Made by a program: the position numbers and the translations under genes. The notes under the pieces were generated by a model, which searched no databases, was not told the origin of the DNA, and saw only the letters and a program-made list of their open reading frames with translations. Below, piece by piece: positions 17,231 through 25,461 of a stretch of 64,000 nt of DNA; positions within the stretch are counted from its first letter, which is position 1, and each line of letters begins with the position of its first letter. The stretch is taken from the NCBI RefSeq assembly GCF_918697865.1, contig NZ_CAKKMV010000001.1, positions 186,001 through 250,000 of the forward strand, in the 5' to 3' direction. The DNA comes from Massilia sp. Bi118 (GTDB lineage Bacteria > Pseudomonadota > Gammaproteobacteria > Burkholderiales > Burkholderiaceae_D).

Positions 17231-18260
17231 GCGGCTTGCGGAACAAGATCTTCTTGTGCAGCGGCCGGCGCGGCACCGAGGCGATGTCGTAGGCCAGGAA
17301 GGCCAGGATCAATTGCACGCCCATGATGACGGGCAGGGCGGCAACCATCACGGTGCCGGCCGGCGTCGCCAGGCCATGGCGGCTGGCGTCGATCCAGTGG
17401 GAGATGCCGAAAATCGAGCCGAACAGCAGCAGGATGACGCCCAGCGGCAGTTCGATCGAGGCCAGCGACATATTTCGCAGGTAATAGTTATAGAACAGGC
17501 GCTTGAAGAAGTTGCGCACGTGCTTGGCCGCGAACTCGGTGACGATGCGCGAAATCTTCAGATTGCTGACCTCGTCGCCATACACCGCATCCATCGGCAC
17601 GTCCGCCACCACCGCGCCCAGCGTGTTCAGGCGGAACAGCATGTCGGTCTCGAAGAAGTAGCGGCGGCTGATCTTGTCGAAGGGCAGGTAGCGGGCGGCG
17701 TCGGCGTGGATCGCCGTGTAGCCGTTGGTCGGGTCGAACAGGTCCCAGTAGCCGGACGACAGCTTGGTGAGAAAGGACAGGATCGCGTTGCCGACCAGGC
17801 GCGTCAAAGGCATCGAGCCGATCCGTTCCAGGTTGAAGAAGCGGTTGCCCTTGGTGTAGTCGGCCTCGCCCGCCAGGATGGGCGCGACGAAATGCGGGAT
17901 CAGGCTGCCGTCCATCTGGCCGTCGCCGTCGACCTTCACGATCACGGCTGCGCCTTCGTGGATGGCGGCGCGGTAGCCGGTCATGACGGCCCCGCCCACG
18001 CCCTGGTTCTGCTCGTGCTCGATGACGAGCACGCGCGGATCTTCGCAGTTGGCGCGCACGAAGGCGCCCGAGCCGTCGGGACATTTGTCGTCGACAACGT
18101 AGATGCGCGCGACTTCCGGACCAATGCCGGCAATCACGCCGAGGATGTGGCGCGTGACCTTGTAGCTGGGGATCACGACGGCAACGGAATCGGGAGGCAG
18201 CATGCTCTTGTACAGCTTGTTAACCTGGACGCAATTCTCTATGGTAACCGAATTTGACAT
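17223..18260 (-). CDS. GtrB/DPM-like family 2 glycosyltransferase
   Basis: 345 residues. The GT-A fold is seen in 'VAVVIPSYKVTRHILGVI', 'IYVVDDKCPDGSGAFV', 'NQGVGGAVMTGYRAAIHEG' and the DXD-type 'VKVDGDGQMDGSLI'. Two C-terminal membrane segments ('LPLGVILLLFGSIFGISHWI', 'VAALPVIMGVQLILAFLAY') anchor it as in GtrB and DPM synthases. The expected reaction is transfer of a hexose from a nucleotide sugar to undecaprenyl phosphate on the cytoplasmic face. I chose the ATG at 18260, before the catalytic domain. The gene overlaps the upstream membrane-protein gene by 22 bases, so the two are coupled. Confidence 0.88.
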   Translation of the reverse strand: MSNSVTIENCVQVNKLYKSMLPPDSVAVVIPSYKVTRHILGVIAGIGPEVARIYVVDDKCPDGSGAFVRANCEDPRVLVIEHEQNQGVGGAVMTGYRAAIHEGAAVIVKVDGDGQMDGSLIPHFVAPILAGEADYTKGNRFFNLERIGSMPLTRLVGNAILSFLTKLSSGYWDLFDPTNGYTAIHADAARYLPFDKISRRYFFETDMLFRLNTLGAVVADVPMDAVYGDEVSNLKISRIVTEFAAKHVRNFFKRLFYNYYLRNMSLASIELPLGVILLLFGSIFGISHWIDASRHGLATPAGTVMVAALPVIMGVQLILAFLAYDIASVPRRPLHKKILFRKPHA

Positions 18261-19822
18261 AGTTGTCCAATTGCAAATATTTCTTTGTGGATATTCTGTT
18301 GTCCGGCGGCGGGACGGCAGCGCACCGGCCCGTCGATATAGCGCCAGCCGTGGGTCGACTCCACGACATGGTTGTCGGGTCCGGGCACCGCGCCTTCGCC
18401 GCATAGCAGCGCATCGCTCCTGGCGTCGGCCGGGCAAAACAGGATCTTCTGGACCTGGCCCGGCTCCTTGTAGGTATAGACCTTGTCGGGCCAGATGTAA
18501 TCGTCGTTATTGCCCGCGCGCTCGGCAAAAATCTCGGGTTCAGGGTGGTACTGGTAGGGTGCCCAGGCCAGCGCCATTTTCGCCAGCGGGCTGAAACGCG
18601 TATAAGCGTAGGTCGAGGCATGCCACATTGCGCCCGCTTGCGCCAGCACCAGGCCCGCCACCAGCGCCGCCGGCCAGCGCGCCTGCGCCTTTAGTCGCAG
18701 CAGCAGGGCCAGCAGGATCGGCATCGAAGCCCAGAAGGCGTAGCGCATCACGCCGGCGGCGCCCGAGTTCCAGTTCGGTACGGCCAGCGAGGGCAGCATC
18801 AGGGCCAGCGTGAACAGCAGGCACAGCGCCAGCGTCGCGCCGTTGCGGCGCAGGCTGGGGCCGCTGCGCCAGCCCCACAGGGCCAGCGCCGCCGCGACGC
18901 CCGGGATACCCAGGATCATGCCCTGGTTGAGGTCGAAGAAGAAGGACAGCAGGCGCGTCGCGTTGACCAGTTCGGGCAGGGTGAAATACTTGGCGATGAC
19001 GTTCGGCACGCCGAAGGTGGCCAGGCTGAACAGCGTCGGCAGCGCATACAGCGCCGCTCCCAGCAGCAGTCCGGCCACGGCGCGGCGCGGCAACCGGGCG
19101 CGCAGGTTGGCGGCCAGGCCAAGCCCGGCGCGGTAGTCGAGCTGCAGCTTGAGCAGCGGTGCAAACACGAAGAAGAACACCAGGGTCGGATTCTGCAGGC
19201 CGGCGACGCCGCCCAGCAGGCCGGCGGCGATGGGGGCATCGCACAGGAACAGCAGCAGGCCGGCCAGCAGGCAGGCCGCGCTCAGGCATTCGGGGCTGGT
19301 CCAGTCCAGGTACAGAATACCGGCGCAGCCGAGGAAAAGGGCAACCCCGAACATCGCCTTCGGGCCGGAACGAAAGAAGCGCCACAGCGCCAGGCCAAGG
19401 ATGAAGACGGCTGCATAGTTGACAACCTGGAAGGCCTTGAAGGGCGGCAAGCCGAGGCCTTCCAGCAGCTTGAACGGCGGCACCGACAGCGCCGGATAGC
19501 CGAGTGCATGAATCGAATAGACCTTGCGGTCGCGGCCGCGCATGAAGGCTGCGTACAGCTTCTCGTCGCCGGCCGCCATGCCCTGGCGCAGTAGGCCGAG
19601 CGGCCCGCCGAGGTAGGGCGCCAGCTGCAGCGTGCGGTCGACGTCCGCCAGCCGGATGTCCGGGCTGGCATGCGTGGCCAGCGCAACCGTCTCGGCCGTG
19701 TACTCGGCCACGTCGCCGCCGTAGTAGGGCGGTGTCAGGGCGAACAGGACGGCGAGAACCAGCAGCAGGCAGGCCGGAAAGGCCCAGCCCATGCGCTGCG
19801 TTGGCGAAGCCGTGTGGGTCAT
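18239..19822 (-). CDS. polytopic membrane protein, probable GT-C-like glycosyltransferase
   Basis: 527 residues with about ten membrane segments and an early loop 'PPYYGGDVAEYTAETVALA', whose Asp/Glu are placed as in GT-C enzymes. A soluble tail follows ('VYTYKEPGQVQKILFCPAD'). With the adjacent GtrB and GtrA it would be the third, serotype-specific member of a Gtr-like trio, which adds the flipped sugar to a glycan in the periplasm. That is inference from context, as the family itself is not named. GGTGAGG lies eight bases before the ATG at 19822 and only two before an alternative ATG at 19828, so 19822 is preferred. Confidence 0.72.
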   Translation of the reverse strand: MTHTASPTQRMGWAFPACLLLVLAVLFALTPPYYGGDVAEYTAETVALATHASPDIRLADVDRTLQLAPYLGGPLGLLRQGMAAGDEKLYAAFMRGRDRKVYSIHALGYPALSVPPFKLLEGLGLPPFKAFQVVNYAAVFILGLALWRFFRSGPKAMFGVALFLGCAGILYLDWTSPECLSAACLLAGLLLFLCDAPIAAGLLGGVAGLQNPTLVFFFVFAPLLKLQLDYRAGLGLAANLRARLPRRAVAGLLLGAALYALPTLFSLATFGVPNVIAKYFTLPELVNATRLLSFFFDLNQGMILGIPGVAAALALWGWRSGPSLRRNGATLALCLLFTLALMLPSLAVPNWNSGAAGVMRYAFWASMPILLALLLRLKAQARWPAALVAGLVLAQAGAMWHASTYAYTRFSPLAKMALAWAPYQYHPEPEIFAERAGNNDDYIWPDKVYTYKEPGQVQKILFCPADARSDALLCGEGAVPGPDNHVVESTHGWRYIDGPVRCRPAAGQQNIHKEIFAIGQLCQIRLP

Positions 19823-19832
19823 CGCCATGGCC

Positions 19833-21248
19833 TCACCAGCTGGCCGCGACGGCGAGCGCGGCGCACAGGGCGATCACCAGCAGGCTGACCTTGTCGCGGC
19901 TGACATACAGCACCGGGTCTTCATTGACCTCGCCGCGGAAGGAAAGTGTCCACAGCCTGCCCAGCCAGTACACCAGCAGCGGGATGATGCCGAGCAGCCA
20001 GGCCGGCTGCGCGTACAGGATCAGCACATTCTCTGACTGGAAATACAGGATGAAGATCAGCAGCGAGACGAAAGCGGCGTTGACGCCCATGATGCCGACC
20101 GGCAGGCGGTCGGCCGTGGTGTAGCCGCGGCCATGGGTCTTGTCCTTGCCGTCGCGCTGCAGCCGCCCCAGTTCGCTGTGCCGTTTGAGCAGCGCCAGGC
20201 TGAGGAAAATGAAGAAGGAAAACGCCAGCAGCCAGAACGAGGGCGCGATGCCGGTGGCGGCGGCGCCGCCCAGCACGCGCATGGTGTACAGGATCGCCAG
20301 GGCGACGATGTCGACCATCAGCAGGCGCTTCAGGTGCACCGAATACGCCACCGTGGAGGCGAGATAGATGCCGGCCGCGGCCAGCAGCAAGGGGTTGAAC
20401 ATGGCGCACAGGGTCAGCGCCAGCCCGGCCAGCAGCGGGCTGGCTGCCAGGCCCAGCCACAGGGGCAGGGCGCCGCTGGCGATCGGCCTGCGCCGTTTGA
20501 CCGGATGCCGGCGGTCGTCCTGGGCGTCCAGCGCGTCGTTCAGCAGGTAGGCGCTGGAAGCGCACAGCGAGAACACGGCAAAGGCCAGCAGCGAAGTCTG
20601 CAAAGTCGGCAGGTCCAGCGTATGGCTGGCCAGCATGGGCGTGAACACCAGCAGGTTCTTCAGCCACTGGCGCGGCCGCAGGGCCTTCAGCAGGGGGCCG
20701 AACAGGCCGCCGCGCACGGCGCCCAGCTGGCGGGTCTGGCGCCCGTCGGCCAGGCGGAAGGGCCGCACGGTGACCGAATAGGGCTGGCGGCAGGCCAGCC
20801 ACACCGGCAGGTCGGCGCGCGAATTGCCGACGTAGTCGTACGCGCCGGCGCCATACAGCTCGGTCAGCCGGCGCGCCTTGGCATGCGAGGTCAGGTTGAC
20901 GCCGCCGCCGGTCGGGAGCACGCGGTCGAACAGGCCCAGGTGATCGGCGACCCCCTCCGCCAGCTGCGCGTGGGCGCCGGTGGCCAGCACGATCTCGCGG
21001 CCTTCCTCCCGCTGGCGGGCGATGTGCTCGAGCAGGACCTCGTCGTAGGGCAGGGCGGCCGCATCGAGCCCGGCGTGCGCGGCCAGGTTTTCCTTGAGGG
21101 CGGCCTTGCCGCGCAGGAGCCAGAACGGCAGGCGCCAGGCCTGCAGCGGGTGGCGCTTGAGGAACAGCACCAGCGATTCCCACAGCAGGTCGGTATGGAT
21201 CAGGGTGCCGTCGAGGTCGACCACGAGCGGCGCGGCGGCCGTCTCCAT
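19833..21248 (-). CDS. HAD-like phosphatase fused to UbiA prenyltransferase
   Basis: 471 residues. The N-terminal domain (1 to about 190) is a HAD hydrolase with 'VVDLDGTLIHTDLLWES' (nucleophile Asp), 'LATGAHAQLAEGVADHL' and 'YDYVGNSRADLPVW'. The rest is a UbiA-type membrane enzyme with 'YLLNDALDAQDDRRHPVKRRRPIASG' as its prenyl-diphosphate Asp motif and about eight membrane helices. It resembles decaprenyl-phosphate phosphoribosyltransferases, where the HAD part would remove the 5-phosphate to give a polyprenyl-phospho-pentose. No DprE-type epimerase genes are nearby. The start at 21248 avoids overlap with the upstream gene and places the HAD motif at the N-terminus. Confidence 0.87.
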   Translation of the reverse strand: METAAAPLVVDLDGTLIHTDLLWESLVLFLKRHPLQAWRLPFWLLRGKAALKENLAAHAGLDAAALPYDEVLLEHIARQREEGREIVLATGAHAQLAEGVADHLGLFDRVLPTGGGVNLTSHAKARRLTELYGAGAYDYVGNSRADLPVWLACRQPYSVTVRPFRLADGRQTRQLGAVRGGLFGPLLKALRPRQWLKNLLVFTPMLASHTLDLPTLQTSLLAFAVFSLCASSAYLLNDALDAQDDRRHPVKRRRPIASGALPLWLGLAASPLLAGLALTLCAMFNPLLLAAAGIYLASTVAYSVHLKRLLMVDIVALAILYTMRVLGGAAATGIAPSFWLLAFSFFIFLSLALLKRHSELGRLQRDGKDKTHGRGYTTADRLPVGIMGVNAAFVSLLIFILYFQSENVLILYAQPAWLLGIIPLLVYWLGRLWTLSFRGEVNEDPVLYVSRDKVSLLVIALCAALAVAASW

Positions 21249-21273
21249 CGCCGGGCTGTGCGCGCCCTGCACC

Positions 21274-24186
21274 TCAGCTACCCGCGCCGGGCACGCTGCG
21301 GTGCCAGCTGCCGCCGATGACGACATCGACCACCTGGTGCGTGCTTTGCTCCCAGGTCAGCCACGGCATGCCGGTCGAGGCCGGGGCCTTGTCCTCCTTC
21401 CACAGCGCCAGCCAGGCTGTGACGGCCTGCGCCAGATCGGCCGGCTCCTTGCCTTCGAAATAGTAGGCGTGCTCGCCGGCGACTTCGCGGAACACCGGCA
21501 GGCTGCGCGCGATGATCGGGATGTCGTGCTGGGCCGCCTCGATCAGCGGCAGGCCGAAGCCTTCGCCTTCCGAGGGCGCCAGCAGGGCCGAGGAGCCGGC
21601 GTACAGCTTGAGCAGCATCTCGTCCGAGACACCGGCCAGCCAGAACAGGCGCTTGCCGTTTTCCGGATGCGCGTTCAGGCGCGCGGCCAGTTCGTCGACC
21701 ATCCAGCCATGCTTGCCGACGATGACCAGGTTGGTGTCCACGCCCGCGGCCCACAGTTGCTCGAAGGCGGCCAGCGCCTGGGCCTGGCCCTTGCGCGGCT
21801 CGACCGTGCCGACCATCAGGAAGCTCGGACGGGCTTTCAGCGCGTCCAGCACGATGTGGGCGTCCGGCGGCAGGCCGTTGCTCGGCACGCTGGCGTCGAT
21901 GTCGGCGCCGAGGTGGAAGAAGCCGACCTGCAGCGGCGCCTTGCGCACCGGCTCCTGCTGCTGCGCCCAGTCGGCAAATTCGTCGGCCACTGCGCGCGAG
22001 ATGCACAGCACGCCGTCGGCCACCGTGCGCACGGTGTGCAGGAAGGCGGTGAAGTGCTGCTCGGCGCCGAAGGGGAACACGTCGGGGCGCAGGATGGGCA
22101 GCAGATCGTAGACCACGAAGGTGATCTCGACGCCGCGCGCGCGCATGTCGATCAGGTTCTGCTGGTTCTGGGCGGTGCCGTTGGTGAACAGGTCGAGGCC
22201 GAGGAAGACGTCGCCCGGGCGCAGGTCGACCGGGGCGTCTTCCAGCGCCAGCTTGATCGGATCGCCGCCGTTGGCGATCATTTTCAGGGTCCAGTTGCGG
22301 GCGTAGCGGTAGCCGTTGTTGCCGCCCACCGTGAACACCGGCTCGATGCGGAAACCGGCCGGCGGCTCGGTCAGCAGGTGCAGCAGGATGCTGCGCACCA
22401 CGCGCTGGATGCCGGTCTTGAGGTCCGATTCGACCATCGCCGAGACGTCGACGAACAGCTGGCGCGGCGCCGTCGGCGCGCGGTTGAAGGCGACCGTGGC
22501 GGCCAGTTCCGGCAACTGCTGCTGCGGGCAGCGCGGCGCGGCTTCCCGCACCAGCGCGCGGTAGGCGGCCTGCGGACCGTGCTGGGCGAAGTGTTCGAGC
22601 GCGTCGCGGTACAGGCGCGCGGCATGGTCCGGCGCGTGGCGCTGCATGTGGGCCTGGCCGTTGGCGGACAGGCGGGCGCGCAGCTTGATGTCGCCATGCA
22701 CCTGTTCCAGCGCGCGCGACAGCTGTTCGACGGCGAATTCGTCGGGCAGCTTGATCACGCAATCGTCCGGCAGCAGCGCGGTCGAACCGTGCGCGTTGAT
22801 GATGGTGGGCAGGCCGTACAGCAGGCAGTCGAGCGAGGCGCCCGAGCTCTCGCCGCGGGTCGAGGCGCGCAGCTGGACGGCGGAATCGCCGGCCGCCAGG
22901 TAGTCGGCGTACAGGTCGGCGTCGGCATAGCCGGCGATGCGGATCTTAGCCTTCACGCCGCTCTCCTTGATCTTCTTGACCAGGTTGGCGCCGTACAGGC
23001 CGGGGTCGTTCTCGCCGACGAAGGCGAGGTGGCAATGCGGGTCCTGCGCCAGCGAGGAGGCGAGGAAGGCGTCCAGCAGCTCTTCATTGAGCTTGGTCCG
23101 GCCCAGCATGCCGAAGCTGCAGATCAGGAAGTCCTGGTCCGTCAGTTGCAGCCGCGCGCGGGCGCGCTCGCGCATGCCGGGGCGGGTGCTGCGTTCGGGC
23201 TTGCCCTTCAGCAGGGGAATGGTGCGCCAGTCGTTTGCGGCGCCGGCGCCATACCAGGTCTCGGCCAGCTGCTTCGAGAATTCGGAGTGGACGATGATGC
23301 CGGTGGCGTTGTCGAGCACCCCGCGGTTGACCGGGTACTTCCAGATCGCCGGCGGGCGGCCGATTTTCCGGTGGTCGAGCAGGCCGGCAAAGCCATGCGA
23401 TTCATACACCGCTTTCAGGAAGCCCTGCGGCAGGTATTCCTCGCGTTCCAGGTTGTCGAGTATCCCGGAAAAGAAGAAGTCGTGCAGCGCCACCACGCCC
23501 GGCACCTCGCGGATCAGTTCGAACATGTGCTGGTGGGCGTGCGAATTGCCGAAATGGTAGAGCACGCGGTCGAATTCATGGGCATGCGCGCGGAACCATT
23601 CGACGTCGTGGCGCGGCAGGCCGTCCAGGCGCGCATCGTCGACCTGGTCCTGGCCGACCACCAGCTCGACCTCGTAATACGGCGCCAGTTCCGGCACCAG
23701 TTCGGAGGCGTAGTCGGCGATGCCGGACTTGGCCGGCAGCAGCGGCGAGATGTAGGCCAGGCGCGGCTTGCGCGGCGCAGCCTCGGCTGCCGGCGCGGCG
23801 GCCTTTTCGGCGGCGGTGGCGCGCAGCGCGGTGATCAGCGTGTCGGCGTCGCCCTGCGCCAGCTCCCAGGCCAGTACCGGGAAGGGGGCATCGTCCAGCG
23901 CTTCGGGGGTAAACACCAGCACCACGCCGGGACGCAGCTCGGCCAGCGCATGGCGGCGCAGCGGCAGCGACAGCGGACCCTTGACGGTATCGCAGGCGCG
24001 CACGCGGCCGCGCGGCACGCTGCCATCCAGCGCGACCCGCAGGTCTTCGAGCAGGGCGGGGCTGCGCAGCGGCGCCGCGATCCACAGTTCGTCGGCGCCG
24101 ATGCGGGCGGCCAGCTGGCGCACCATGGCAAGTTCTGCCGGGCTGGGGCCGGCCGGTTTGTTCTGGAAGTCGATGACGATACGCAT
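21274..24186 (-). CDS. large tandem GT4-family glycosyltransferase
   Basis: 970 residues with two GT-B glycosyltransferase units. The first (about 140-560) has 'YISPLLPAKSGIADYASELVP', 'CSFGMLGRTKLNEELLDAF' and the donor-site 'QLRASTRGESSGASLDCLLYGLP'. The second (about 590-960) has 'FVDVSAMVESDLKTGIQRVVR', 'FLMVGTVEPRKGQAQALAAF' and 'LLAPSEGEGFGLPLIEAAQHDIP'. Each has the E-x7-E pattern of GT4 enzymes. Such double enzymes build repeating units of O-antigen or capsule in the cytoplasm. The ATG at 24186 follows GAGTAAGAA and lies six bases from the FkbM stop codon. Confidence 0.9.
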   Translation of the reverse strand: MRIVIDFQNKPAGPSPAELAMVRQLAARIGADELWIAAPLRSPALLEDLRVALDGSVPRGRVRACDTVKGPLSLPLRRHALAELRPGVVLVFTPEALDDAPFPVLAWELAQGDADTLITALRATAAEKAAAPAAEAAPRKPRLAYISPLLPAKSGIADYASELVPELAPYYEVELVVGQDQVDDARLDGLPRHDVEWFRAHAHEFDRVLYHFGNSHAHQHMFELIREVPGVVALHDFFFSGILDNLEREEYLPQGFLKAVYESHGFAGLLDHRKIGRPPAIWKYPVNRGVLDNATGIIVHSEFSKQLAETWYGAGAANDWRTIPLLKGKPERSTRPGMRERARARLQLTDQDFLICSFGMLGRTKLNEELLDAFLASSLAQDPHCHLAFVGENDPGLYGANLVKKIKESGVKAKIRIAGYADADLYADYLAAGDSAVQLRASTRGESSGASLDCLLYGLPTIINAHGSTALLPDDCVIKLPDEFAVEQLSRALEQVHGDIKLRARLSANGQAHMQRHAPDHAARLYRDALEHFAQHGPQAAYRALVREAAPRCPQQQLPELAATVAFNRAPTAPRQLFVDVSAMVESDLKTGIQRVVRSILLHLLTEPPAGFRIEPVFTVGGNNGYRYARNWTLKMIANGGDPIKLALEDAPVDLRPGDVFLGLDLFTNGTAQNQQNLIDMRARGVEITFVVYDLLPILRPDVFPFGAEQHFTAFLHTVRTVADGVLCISRAVADEFADWAQQQEPVRKAPLQVGFFHLGADIDASVPSNGLPPDAHIVLDALKARPSFLMVGTVEPRKGQAQALAAFEQLWAAGVDTNLVIVGKHGWMVDELAARLNAHPENGKRLFWLAGVSDEMLLKLYAGSSALLAPSEGEGFGLPLIEAAQHDIPIIARSLPVFREVAGEHAYYFEGKEPADLAQAVTAWLALWKEDKAPASTGMPWLTWEQSTHQVVDVVIGGSWHRSVPGAGS

Positions 24187-24191
24187 AATTC

Positions 24192-25451
24192 TTACTCGTT
24201 CGGTTCGCGTTGCAGGCCGCGCGCGCGTTGCAGGTCGCCCAGCACGCTGCGGACGGAGGCCGGCAGGCCGCGCAATTCGGCCGGCACCTCGACGCCGGGT
24301 CCGATTTCCAGCGGCGCGGCGTGGCGCGCCGCCTGCAGCATGGCGCTGACGCGGCGGCCCAGCGGCGGGTAGCGCAGCAGGATCGGAATCAGGACCCGGC
24401 GCAGCTTTTCGCTGCGGGTGGTGCGCAGCAGGGCGCGCCGTGCCAGGCCCGGACGGCGCAGGCGCTTGATCAGGCTGCCCGCCATGCGCAGCGGCCTGGT
24501 CACCTTCCACGAGGTGCTGTTGTGGGTGGCCACCAGGCGCTGCTCCAGATCGTTCGCCCACTGCGTGACCTGTTGGCCGTTGGCGTGCGCCGCCGCCAGG
24601 TCCTGGCGCAGCTGCTCGGCCTGGTCCTGCATGTCCTGCTTTTCCAGTTCCAGCTGTTCGGCGTACTGGATCATGTCGTGCAGCTCGGCGCGCACGGCGT
24701 CGGCGTGTTCCTCCTGTTCCTTCAGCGAGCGCATCGCGGCGCGGTTGGCGCTCCAGGCCTTGTCCAGGTGGTGCGAGATGAATTCGTCGAACACGTTCGG
24801 CTGGACGCTGAAATGCCGCAGCAGGTCGGCGTGTTCGCCGGCCACGTAATAGCGGTTCAGGCCGTCGAACCAGGCGTAGATGTAGCGCTGATCGAGCACC
24901 AGGTGTTCCCAGGTCTCGTGGTTGGTTTCGCGGCTGCCCGGCACGGTCGCCTCGACCACCAGCACCCATGGGCGCCAGCGCGCGAAGTCCATGCCGCGCA
25001 GGACCTCGCCCTCGAAGCCTTCGACGTCGACCTTCAGGAAGTGGATCTCGCCCTCCACGTGCTCGGAGCAGATCGAGGCCAGGGTGCGCACCGGCACCGT
25101 CAGCTCGCGCACATCGTGGCCGGCGGCGCGGTGGCCTTCCGCCACCTCGCGTTCCGGCGAGGCCCAGCCGTTGACATCGGCGACGTCGTACAGGGTCAGG
25201 CTGCCGTCGCTGCTGCCGGCGGCCTCCGCCAGGTTGATGTCGCGCGGGCGCTGCTGCTTGAACGCTTCGTGGAACGCCGGCAGCGGCTCGATGTTGATGC
25301 CGCGCCAGCCGGCGTCATAGAAGGCCTTGGTGACGGAATGCTCGACCGGGTCGTTGGCGCCGACGTCGATGTAGAAGCCGTTCTGCACGTGGCCGAGGGC
25401 GCGCCACAGCAGCACGTCCTCGTTGTTCTGGGAGTAGGAAAGGAAAGTCAT
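24192..25451 (-). CDS. FkbM family methyltransferase with coiled-coil C-terminus
   Basis: 419 residues. The first 200 residues are a SAM-dependent methyltransferase of the FkbM type: 'YSQNNEDVLLWRALG', 'GFYIDVGANDPVEHSVTKAFYD', 'INIEPLPAFHEAF' and 'HFLKVDVEGFEGEVLRGMDF'. Residues about 240-310 are a charged coiled coil ('LKEQEEHADAVRAELHD' onward), and a basic C-terminal tail follows. In Wzm/Wzt systems a terminal methyl group often marks the finished chain for export, so this enzyme may set chain length. It begins 10 bases after the wzt stop codon. Confidence 0.88.
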   Translation of the reverse strand: MTFLSYSQNNEDVLLWRALGHVQNGFYIDVGANDPVEHSVTKAFYDAGWRGINIEPLPAFHEAFKQQRPRDINLAEAAGSSDGSLTLYDVADVNGWASPEREVAEGHRAAGHDVRELTVPVRTLASICSEHVEGEIHFLKVDVEGFEGEVLRGMDFARWRPWVLVVEATVPGSRETNHETWEHLVLDQRYIYAWFDGLNRYYVAGEHADLLRHFSVQPNVFDEFISHHLDKAWSANRAAMRSLKEQEEHADAVRAELHDMIQYAEQLELEKQDMQDQAEQLRQDLAAAHANGQQVTQWANDLEQRLVATHNSTSWKVTRPLRMAGSLIKRLRRPGLARRALLRTTRSEKLRRVLIPILLRYPPLGRRVSAMLQAARHAAPLEIGPGVEVPAELRGLPASVRSVLGDLQRARGLQREPNE

Positions 25452-25461
25452 GGTCGCTTGT

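Noticed and set aside
21094..24372. A 1092-codon open frame on the plus strand
   Set aside because: It lies opposite the tandem glycosyltransferase gene, which has full GT4 motifs. The plus-strand product has no recognisable domain.
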